A stretch of 14,508 nucleotides of DNA from Streptomyces katrae. Its GTDB lineage: Bacteria > Actinomycetota > Actinomycetes > Streptomycetales > Streptomycetaceae. The notes beneath the pieces are model-generated. The model was not told where the DNA came from, did not search any database, and saw only the letters and a list, made by a program, of their open reading frames with translations. The stretch is from contig NZ_JZWV01000483.1 of assembly GCF_000966975.1 (NCBI RefSeq), forward strand, positions 1-14,508, written 5' to 3'. This document shows positions 7,806 through 13,257 of this stretch, one piece after another. The position numbers were made by a program, and so were the translations under genes. How positions within the stretch are numbered: the stretch's first letter is position 1; every line of letters begins with the position of its first letter.

Positions 7806-8272
7806 GCGGTCGCCTCCAGCTCGACCGCATGCGGCGCGAGCTCCAGGTAGGAGCGGAACGGCTCGATGCCGGCGGAGTCTTCGAAGACGGCGTCGAACCC
7901 GGCGTCCATCAGCCGCTGCCCGAACACCGACGAACCGCGGGTGCCGAGCTTGCCGCCGATGACCACCGGCAGCCGCGACAGATCCGGCTCGGCCCGCAGC
8001 GCGGTGATCAGGCGCTCCCCGTCCAGGGCGCCGTGGCCGTTGACGCTGGAGATCACCACCATGTCCGGCCGGTGCCGACGGCATTCGGCGATCAGCAGAT
8101 CGTCCGGGACGCAGGAGCCGATGTTCACGACGTCATTGCCCATCTCCTCCAGCAGCAGCTGAAGGAAGACGAGGTTCCAGGTGTGCGAGTCGGACGAGGT
8201 GCTGGAGACCAGCACCCGGGGTTTCCCCGCATGGGCGGGGTGGCTACCCTTTGCGGTCGAGGGCAGAGCCAT
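7802..8272 (-). CDS. Coenzyme B12-binding small S subunit of glutamate (methylaspartate) mutase
   Basis: A 156-residue Rossmann-like B12-binding protein, the partner of the E subunit encoded right after it (ATGA overlap). It aligns over its length with the sigma subunit of glutamate mutase: VLVSSTSSDSHTWN, then VVNIGSCVPDDLL, then VVISSVNGHGALDG and VVIGGKLG. The histidine that would be the lower cobalt ligand is His30. The family motif DxHxxG reads DSHTWN (28-33), so Asp and His are kept but Gly is Asn. An N-terminal extension of about 17 residues precedes the domain. ATG 8272 has GGGAG eight bases upstream. This is the first gene after the 8320-8359 hairpin, and the ATTCGAAT motif lies 20 bp upstream, so it may have its own promoter. 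No cobalamin riboswitch is recognisable in the 110-bp gap. Confidence 0.92.
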   Translation of the reverse strand: MALPSTAKGSHPAHAGKPRVLVSSTSSDSHTWNLVFLQLLLEEMGNDVVNIGSCVPDDLLIAECRRHRPDMVVISSVNGHGALDGERLITALRAEPDLSRLPVVIGGKLGTRGSSVFGQRLMDAGFDAVFEDSAGIEPFRSYLELAPHAVELEATA

Positions 8273-8291
8273 GGATCTCACTCCCAAGCGT

Positions 8292-8301
8292 GATTCGAAT
8301 G
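8292..8301. promoter_or_regulatory. ATTCGAAT operator-like motif upstream of the S-subunit gene
   Basis: GATTCGAATG contains the 8-bp palindrome ATTCGAAT, striking in GC-rich DNA. The low end lies 20 bp upstream of the S-subunit ATG. The identical 10 bases occur upstream of the HD gene at 10995-11004. A shared binding site for a regulator is the simplest reading; it is inference. Confidence 0.45.
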
Positions 8302-8319
8302 GTTGTGCCTTTGCCAAGG

Positions 8320-8359
8320 GCTGCGCCCCCGGGACTGTCCAGAGACCCGGGGGCGCAGC
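8320..8359 (-). terminator. Strong hairpin between the cupin gene and the mutase S gene
   Basis: A perfect 14-bp inverted repeat (8320-8333 with 8346-8359) has a 12-nt loop. On the minus strand it starts 23 bases after the cupin stop codon. On the plus strand it is followed by GTTTT; on the minus strand there is no U-run. It probably ends or attenuates the HD/haloperoxidase/cupin transcript before the mutase genes. Confidence 0.6.
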
Positions 8360-8382
8360 GTTTTCCGCAGCCTTACGGGGTG

Positions 8383-8796
8383 TCAGGCCGCCGAGGTCAC
8401 CTCGCGGATCGGCTTGCTCGGTGTGCGCGCCTCGGCCGGCTTCGTGCGGATCGCGAGCACGGTGCAGCCGGACGACGACGACATGCGGTGCTCGGTGCCG
8501 GGGCCCTCCACCACCAGGTCGCCCTTGAAGTACGAGACGCCGTCCGAGTGGTCGAGCTGTCCGTCGAGGACCAGCATGAGCTCGTATCCGGTGTGCTCGT
8601 GGAAGTCGCCGTGGGCGGTCGGCGGGAACCGCAGCAGCAGGCCGACGGAGTCCTCGCCCTGCTCGGCGTCCGGAGCCCACAGCACGTGGTGCTCCACGCC
8701 GATCCGGCCCGGTTCGTCCCACGACGACCAGGTGATGTCCGTCAGCTCGAAGCCGCTGCGGAACACGTTCCTGATGTACTCGATCTCAGCCGACAT
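8383..8796 (-). CDS. Small single-domain cupin protein (ChrR/cupin_7-like)
   Basis: A 137-residue protein consisting of one cupin beta-barrel. Cupin motif 1 is visible as GDFHEHTGYELMLVLDG (His66, His68, Glu72), and motif 2 as GDLVVEGPGTEHRM (Pro99, Gly100, His103). The three His and one Glu are the usual metal ligands, so it probably binds Fe, Zn, Mn or Ni. The layout resembles ChrR-type cupins, but there is no zinc-binding anti-sigma domain before it and no sigma factor gene nearby, so an enzymatic role (dioxygenase, isomerase or sensor) fits better. ATG 8796 has GAGGAA upstream. The gene follows the haloperoxidase gene by 27 bp on the same strand and is followed by a strong hairpin. The substrate is unknown. 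Confidence 0.88.
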   Translation of the reverse strand: MSAEIEYIRNVFRSGFELTDITWSSWDEPGRIGVEHHVLWAPDAEQGEDSVGLLLRFPPTAHGDFHEHTGYELMLVLDGQLDHSDGVSYFKGDLVVEGPGTEHRMSSSSGCTVLAIRTKPAEARTPSKPIREVTSAA

Positions 8797-8823
8797 CGGT
8801 TCCTCACTCTCGGGTAGGGGGGT

Positions 8824-10311
8824 TCAGCGGCCGTTGTGGTGCGTGCCGTTGAAGTAGGTCTGCGCCTCGCGCCACACGTCGCGGGCGAGCTTGCGGCCCT
8901 GGGTGTCGGCCACGGTGTGGTCGAACTCCCAGTGCACGCCGCCGTAAAGGCGGGAGTCGCCGACTTCCTTCGCCGCGGCGCTGAACGTGGGCCACTTCAG
9001 GGCGATGTCCTGACTGGGCATGTTCTTTTCGATCTTCGAGCTGCCGGCCTTGATCAGGCCGCTGCCGCCGAAGGAGTCGGAGCCGGTGTACTGCTTGAGG
9101 ATCTCCGCCCCGGCGGCGGTGAAGCCGGTGTGGCCGGACCCGTACGCGGCGAACGCGGGGGTCTTCAGGTAGGGCTGCCAGGTGGCGCCGTCGATGGTCT
9201 GCGTGCCCTGGTTCGGCCCGGCGTAGCCCTGGATCTTCTGGCCGGCGTACATGTAGCGGATCATCGTGACGGGGCGGCCGTAGTCGTAGGAGACCTTGGT
9301 CTGCCAGTCGGCGCGTGCTTCGTCGCCTTCGGCGATGTTCAGCGCGAAGAACATCTTCACGTCCTCGTCGAGGCCGTGCCGGTCACGCCGGGAGACGAAC
9401 GCCGCCCACTCCTGCGGGATCGACGAGGACGTGCCGGCGCCGTACTGCCAGTACTCGGCGAGCGCCTTCTCCTTCTCCGTCAGGTTCGCGTTGCGTTCCA
9501 GCGCCTTGGCGATGGCGGCACGGGATTCCTTGCTCCCGTACTTCGGCGGCGGGGGCGGGAGGTAGCGGTCCGGGTTCTTGACGAGGAACGGCTTCATCGA
9601 GGCGAACTGCGGGGTGAGGAAGTTGTGCACCATGCCGTTCACCCGCTGCGGCGCCCAGCGGGACGGGTCCACGATCGCCGACTTGTCGAAGGCGGCCACG
9701 TCCTGCGGTGGGTTGACCGGCGCGTAGTAGTTCTCCGGTACCGCGTACGACGGCGTGGCCAGCTGGTTGGAGCCGTCCTCGTGACGGACCTTGGTGACCG
9801 CCGCGACGGCCTTCGCCGCGACGTCCGCCGGCGAACCCTTCCGCGGCGCGGCGGCCTCGGCCGGGTCGTAGCCCAGCTCGGTCAGCTTCGCGTCGAAGGC
9901 GGCCTTCTGCCGGGGGAACAGATCCGTCAGGGCGAGCGCCGCGGCGAACGACACCGCCTTGCGCTTGTTCTCGTAGGTCCGCTCCGCACGGGGGCGGCGC
10001 AGCTCGCCGCCGAGCTGGGTCCCCACGGCCCTGTCGTCGTAGCCGGCCCACGCGTCGTAGACCGCCTCGTGCACGACGGCGAACGTACGGGCGCCGACGG
10101 GGGGCGGGGTCGGGTGCTCCGAGCCGATGTGATTGACGGTGAGCGCCGTGGTGATCTCCTTGTTCCACTGGAGGACCACGTTCTCCGCGTCCGCCTGGCC
10201 GGCGGCGCGCTCGTGGGGGACTGCCGCGTGCGCCGGCAGCGTCACGGCCGTCAGGGCGACCGCGATGGCCGCGGACAGCACCAGGTGACGGCGGGGGGCA
10301 TGCTTGTTCAT
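8824..10311 (-). CDS. Exported vanadium-dependent haloperoxidase / PAP2-like enzyme
   Basis: A 495-residue protein with a Sec-type signal peptide (MNKHAPRRH, a hydrophobic core, likely cleavage after PAHA at about residue 29), so it acts outside the membrane. The C-terminal half carries the oxyanion pocket shared by vanadium haloperoxidases and PAP2 acid phosphatases: Lys339 and Arg346-Pro347 in KVSYDYGRP, Ser392-Gly393-His394 in YGSGHTGF, and Arg454 and His460 in SRLYGGVHWEFD. The usual proline before SGH is replaced (AYGSGH). Length and layout match bacterial vanadium-haloperoxidase-type proteins, many of which are untested; true haloperoxidase, phosphatase or another activity cannot be told apart from sequence alone. 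ATG 10311 has AAAGGA about ten bases upstream. It lies 31 bp after the HD gene and 27 bp before the cupin gene, consistent with one transcript. Confidence 0.88.
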   Translation of the reverse strand: MNKHAPRRHLVLSAAIAVALTAVTLPAHAAVPHERAAGQADAENVVLQWNKEITTALTVNHIGSEHPTPPPVGARTFAVVHEAVYDAWAGYDDRAVGTQLGGELRRPRAERTYENKRKAVSFAAALALTDLFPRQKAAFDAKLTELGYDPAEAAAPRKGSPADVAAKAVAAVTKVRHEDGSNQLATPSYAVPENYYAPVNPPQDVAAFDKSAIVDPSRWAPQRVNGMVHNFLTPQFASMKPFLVKNPDRYLPPPPPKYGSKESRAAIAKALERNANLTEKEKALAEYWQYGAGTSSSIPQEWAAFVSRRDRHGLDEDVKMFFALNIAEGDEARADWQTKVSYDYGRPVTMIRYMYAGQKIQGYAGPNQGTQTIDGATWQPYLKTPAFAAYGSGHTGFTAAGAEILKQYTGSDSFGGSGLIKAGSSKIEKNMPSQDIALKWPTFSAAAKEVGDSRLYGGVHWEFDHTVADTQGRKLARDVWREAQTYFNGTHHNGR

Positions 10312-10342
10312 GATCGGGAAGTCCTTTGTTCTGCTCGGCGTC

Positions 10343-10978
10343 CTACTCGGCCCAGGCGGAGTTCTTGATGACGTCCACGAAGTTCGGGCGGACGTAGCCG
10401 TCGGTGTAAGCGGCCAGTACGTCGGCCTTGACGTTGCCGAACGTGGTGCCCGGACGGCGGGTGATCCCGTCGTTGAAGGCCTGGAGGATGTTGTTCTTGA
10501 AGTCGGGCCGGGGGTGGGCGGCGACCACGGCGGCCCGGGTCTCCTCCGACACGTCGTGGTAGCCGAGTCCGAGGACGTCGAGTTCGACGCCGGCCGTGAC
10601 GAGGGCGATCTCCGGAGCCATGCGGGTGGGGATCTCCGGGGTCGTGTGCAGGGCGATCGCCTCCCACACGATCCGGGCGCTGTCGGCGTCCACGCCCCGG
10701 GCGAGGAGGAACTTGCGGGCCTCGTCCGCACCGTCGATCTCGAAGCGCTGGTCGTTGTCCCGGTACGGCTCGGTCAGGCCCAGGTCGTGGAACATGGCTC
10801 CGACGTACAGGAGTTCGGGGTCGAAGGAGAGCCCGCGGTTCGCGCCCTGGAGCGCCCCCCACACGAACACGCGGCGGGAGTGGTGGTAGATCAGGTCGTC
10901 CGTGGCCTCACGGATCAGTTCGGTGGCTTCCTTCGCCAGCTTGCTGTCCGGAATCTTGATACCGGCGATCTCGCTCAT
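10343..10978 (-). CDS. HD-domain metal-dependent hydrolase (cyanamide hydratase-like)
   Basis: A 211-residue single-domain HD protein. Metal ligands typical of the family are visible: His33 in YHHSRRVF, His64-Asp65 in AMFHDLGL, His111 in ALHTTPEIP, and Asp134 in VELDVLG. The patterns IPDSKLAKEATELI, SRRVFVWGAL and DPELLYVGAMFHDLGLT match the cyanamide hydratase/HD subgroup rather than ppGpp hydrolases or phosphodiesterases. Fungal and yeast relatives hydrate cyanamide to urea, while most bacterial members have no known substrate, so the label is only a family name. No signal peptide is present; it is cytoplasmic. ATG 10978 has AAAAGGG nine bases upstream, and the ATTCGAAT motif sits 17-26 bp upstream. 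It follows the HPP gene by 72 bp and precedes the haloperoxidase gene by 31 bp. Confidence 0.88.
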   Translation of the reverse strand: MSEIAGIKIPDSKLAKEATELIREATDDLIYHHSRRVFVWGALQGANRGLSFDPELLYVGAMFHDLGLTEPYRDNDQRFEIDGADEARKFLLARGVDADSARIVWEAIALHTTPEIPTRMAPEIALVTAGVELDVLGLGYHDVSEETRAAVVAAHPRPDFKNNILQAFNDGITRRPGTTFGNVKADVLAAYTDGYVRPNFVDVIKNSAWAE

Positions 10979-10994
10979 GACAGTGACCCTTTTC

Positions 10995-11004
10995 GATTCG
11001 AATG
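10995..11004. promoter_or_regulatory. ATTCGAAT operator-like motif upstream of the HD gene
   Basis: GATTCGAATG lies 17-26 bp upstream of the HD-protein ATG. It is identical to the motif before the S-subunit gene (8292-8301), in the same orientation and at nearly the same distance. A near match, CATTCAAAT, overlaps the predicted -35 box of the HPP promoter at about 11769-11777. Confidence 0.45.
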
Positions 11005-11050
11005 CATGGAGGAGGAAGAAAGGTGAACGGGGCGGGAAAGGCGGCGGAAT

Positions 11051-11578
11051 TCACCACCAGTAGGCCGGGTAGCGGGAACCGGCCCGGGTGCGTCCGGCGA
11101 TGATCCCGATCAGGACGAGAACGGCCGTGGCCAGTACCAGAAGCGGAAGGAAGAGTGCCGCATCCGGTTTTGTCGCCACCACGATCACCGCCGTCGCGGC
11201 GGCCGGCGAATGCGGAGTCCGGGCCAGCTGCATCACCCCCAGCGCCAGACCTCCCGCAACCGCCGCGGCCCACGCCGAACCACCGGCGGCCCAGAGCACG
11301 ACGAAGCCGGTCACGGCGGAGAGGAACTGCCCGCCGATGACACTGCGCGGCTGCGACAACGGGAGGCCGGGAGCGCCGTACACCAGTGCCGCGCTCGCCG
11401 CGAGCGGCGGGATCAGCAGGACCTGGTCCAAGGCTTTCCCCGCGGCCACGAGGGCCACGAGCCCGGTGACCGAAGCCGCGGTCGCTGTGGCGACCGCACC
11501 CCAGCCGGGGCGCGGCGGCGCCTTGCTCACCCAGGCCCTCGAAGGGGACTCTTGCGTGGATGTCCGGGATGCGGGCAT
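11051..11578 (-). CDS. HPP-family integral membrane protein
   Basis: A 175-residue membrane protein of the HPP family. Hydrophobic segments at about 27-46, 52-68, 80-98, 101-110 and 117-152 make four to five membrane spans. The family hallmark QPRSVIGGQFLSA (76-88) is clear. The name-giving HPP motif reads HSP here (113-115, TPHSPAAATA). A cyanobacterial relative has been linked to nitrite transport, but the role of most members, including this one, is unknown. ATG 11578 has a perfect AAGGAGG eight bases upstream; the frame stays open to 11890, but that extension lacks family similarity and good coding signs. It is the most upstream gene of the minus-strand series, 72 bp before the HD gene, with a predicted promoter and structured leader in front. 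Confidence 0.85.
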   Translation of the reverse strand: MPASRTSTQESPSRAWVSKAPPRPGWGAVATATAASVTGLVALVAAGKALDQVLLIPPLAASAALVYGAPGLPLSQPRSVIGGQFLSAVTGFVVLWAAGGSAWAAAVAGGLALGVMQLARTPHSPAAATAVIVVATKPDAALFLPLLVLATAVLVLIGIIAGRTRAGSRYPAYWW

Positions 11579-11633
11579 GTTTTCAGCCTCCTTGATATCG
11601 GTGGACACCGAGGAGAGAAACCAGCCTGAAAAC
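11579..11633 (-). promoter_or_regulatory. Structured leader that could mask the HPP ribosome-binding site
   Basis: An 8-bp inverted repeat (GTTTTCAG at 11579-11586 and CTGAAAAC at 11626-11633) has its 3' RNA arm exactly filling the space between the AAGGAGG SD (11593-11587) and the ATG. Between the arms lies a second stem, CGGTG-GA-CACCG (11599-11610). Folding could limit access to the start of the HPP gene. The sequence shows the repeats; the control is inference. Confidence 0.4.
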
Positions 11634-11745
11634 AGCAGAGAACATCCGTGCCTGGAACAGGGATGTGGCCATCGGCCTTTCCCGGCCGGCCGGTTCGTGC
11701 TGTGGTAAATCCCCCGGTTTTGCGTCGCCTCGCGGCGATGACTGA

Positions 11746-11775
11746 AAACTACGGGAGGGAAGTTCGAGCATTCAA
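11746..11775 (-). promoter_or_regulatory. Predicted housekeeping-type promoter for the HPP gene
   Basis: On the minus strand TTGAAT (11775-11770) and TAGTTT (11751-11746) are separated by 18 bp. This fits the actinomycete TTGACN/TANNNT pattern for the main sigma factor. Transcription would start near 11739 and leave a leader of about 160 nt before the HPP ATG. It is a pattern match only. Confidence 0.4.
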
Positions 11776-11791
11776 ATAACCAGCGGCGTGA

Positions 11792-11833
11792 GGGGGCATA
11801 GGCAGGCTTGCCCACAAGTCTGCCTATGCCCCC
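11792..11833. terminator. Long hairpin (19-bp stem, 4-nt loop)
   Basis: 11792-11810 pairs with 11815-11833 around a CCCA loop, with a single G/T mismatch that would be a G-U pair in RNA of one strand. It starts just upstream of the predicted HPP promoter. It could end transcripts from the SMP-30-like gene or be a protein-binding palindrome. No flanking U-run is seen. Confidence 0.5.
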
Positions 11834-11888
11834 GGCAGGTGGCTCTATGGCCGGCCGGTAAACCCGGCCTGACCTGCCCCGCGACCAC

Positions 11889-11918
11889 ACCGCCCCGGTG
11901 CCGCCCCACCGGGGCGGT
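11889..11918. terminator. Second hairpin (12-bp stem, 6-nt loop)
   Basis: ACCGCCCCGGTG (11889-11900) and its exact reverse complement (11907-11918) flank a 6-nt loop. It lies about 160 bp downstream of the SMP-30-like gene on its strand, so together with 11792-11833 it may form a tandem terminator. Confidence 0.45.
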
Positions 11919-12075
11919 ACCCCGCTTCGCCGTCCACATACCGAGCATTGAGACGCGCGTCACCCACCGCACACGGACGTGACGCCGTCGCCGCCGACCT
12001 GTTCAAGCCACCACTCCGGGCGGCCAGAGGTGCGACTTCCGGCCTGCCGGGACGCCCGGCCGCAGGGACGGACGC

Positions 12076-13056
12076 TCAGCCCCCGACGGGGCCCTCGGCG
12101 CCGTCCGGCAGCTCGTAGACGCGTCCGTCCACGCCGGCCCGGTACAGGCGGCCTGCGGCGAAACCCCCGCCGCCGCGTCCGTACACGAGCTGCGTGGACA
12201 GGCGCAGTTCCGGGCCGGAGGCCACCGCGCACAGCGTCCCGTCCTCCACCCTCCACACCTCGCCCGCCGCGTGGGTGGCGATCAGTGGCCGGCCCCGTCC
12301 GTCGAGGGTGAGTCCGTCCGGCAGGCCCACCGCGTCGGTTCCCGTGGCCGTGACCCACCGTCGCGGGTGTCCCGGGTCCGCGGCGGGGATCCGGTACACG
12401 CCGGGTGCGAGGGTGGTCTGGACGACGTACACCTCCGCCCCGTCCGGGGAGACCGCGATCCCGTTGGGTTGCGGCACCCGGGCCCACGCGGGGTCCACCC
12501 GGCGGTCCGGGGTGACGCGGCCGATGGCCGTACCGCCCAGGGTCGTCGTGTACACGGTCCCGTCGGGTGCCAGGGCGACCCCGTCGATCCCGCCGAGCCC
12601 CGAGGCGTACACGCCGACGTCCCCGGTCTCCGGGTCCACCTCCAGCAGCTTCGAGACCGGCAGCAGGTCCCCGGTCAGCGAGTGCGCGAGGTCGTTGCCC
12701 GTGCCCACGAGCAGCTTGCCGTCCTCGCGGACCACGATCCCGCCGTTGGCGCCGATGTTCCCGGTGAGCGCGACGGGGGCCGCGCCCGGCGCGTCGATGC
12801 GGTAGACGCGGCCGCTGAAGTACGCGGTGGCGAACATCCGGCCCCGCCGGTCCACCGCGATCGACTCCGTCCAGTCCGGCACGTGGGCCACCTGCACCGG
12901 CCCGCCTCCCGCACCGGAGGAACCGCAGCGCGGCGCCGCCCCGGCCGGCGCGGCGGGTACGAGCACCCCGGCCCCCAGCACGCCCAGCACGGCCAACGCC
13001 GTGGTCCCGCGCCCGCGTCGGCGTACCCCGCCGCGCGACAGTCCGTTCCGCCCCAT
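12076..13056 (-). CDS. Exported SMP-30/gluconolactonase-like beta-propeller protein
   Basis: A 326-residue protein with an N-terminal export signal (basic VRRRGRG, a hydrophobic stretch at about 18-35, likely cleavage after PAGA at 40). The mature part is a six-bladed propeller with repeated blade patterns such as SIAVDRRGRMFAT, GVALAPDGTVYT and GIAVSPDGAEVYV. Residues that match the divalent-metal site of SMP-30/gluconolactonases are Glu64 (TESIAVD), Asn198 (PNGIAVS) and Asp247 (PDGLTLD). Such proteins are usually lactone hydrolases, but similar propellers can be strictosidine-synthase-like or non-enzymatic, so the substrate is open. ATG 13056 has GGGGAGGGG just upstream. It is divergent from the lipoprotein gene, with 201 bp between them that must hold both promoters. 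No link to the mutase cluster is evident. Confidence 0.87.
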   Translation of the reverse strand: MGRNGLSRGGVRRRGRGTTALAVLGVLGAGVLVPAAPAGAAPRCGSSGAGGGPVQVAHVPDWTESIAVDRRGRMFATAYFSGRVYRIDAPGAAPVALTGNIGANGGIVVREDGKLLVGTGNDLAHSLTGDLLPVSKLLEVDPETGDVGVYASGLGGIDGVALAPDGTVYTTTLGGTAIGRVTPDRRVDPAWARVPQPNGIAVSPDGAEVYVVQTTLAPGVYRIPAADPGHPRRWVTATGTDAVGLPDGLTLDGRGRPLIATHAAGEVWRVEDGTLCAVASGPELRLSTQLVYGRGGGGFAAGRLYRAGVDGRVYELPDGAEGPVGG

Positions 13057-13257
13057 CGGTTCCCCTCCCCGGCCCGGGGCCGTGCGCCCCGTGCAGTATC
13101 GGCCCGGAGGCGCTGCCAGACGACGGGTTCCCGGGCCAACTCCGCCCGCGGGCAGGCCGGAACCCTCCCCTCGCAGGCCCGCGAGCCGGGTGCTTGCCGC
13201 GACCACAGGGACGCATGTGACGATGACCCCGGCACATCCGCACCACATGGGGGGACC

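Larger units (their letters stand above)
11579..12075. other. Gene-free stretch with leader, promoter and clustered inverted repeats
   Basis: No convincing gene is present; the small frames here lack good SD sites and codon bias. From low to high coordinate it holds the HPP leader with several stems (including ACATCC 11642-11647 with GGATGT 11661-11666), a predicted promoter (11746-11775), a 19-bp hairpin (11792-11833), a 7-bp inverted repeat (11834-11840 with 11872-11878), a 12-bp hairpin (11889-11918) and a 7-bp inverted repeat (11957-11963 with 11979-11985). The last 90 bases show nothing else I can name. Confidence 0.6.

Noticed and set aside
8273..8382. Possible cobalamin riboswitch before the B12-dependent mutase
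   Set aside because: The gap is only 110 bp and is filled by a simple hairpin, a palindrome and the SD; I could not see a B12-box-like conserved core.
8383..8796. Anti-sigma factor (ChrR) reading of the cupin protein
   Set aside because: There is no N-terminal zinc anti-sigma domain and no sigma factor gene next to it; only the cupin half is similar.
11579..11890. N-terminal extension of the HPP protein to an ATG at 11890
   Set aside because: The extension crosses hairpins and the predicted promoter, has no family similarity and no good SD, whereas ATG 11578 has a perfect AAGGAGG.
11788..11982. A 64-codon plus-strand frame in the gap
   Set aside because: It is built on the long palindrome, has no SD and no recognisable similarity.
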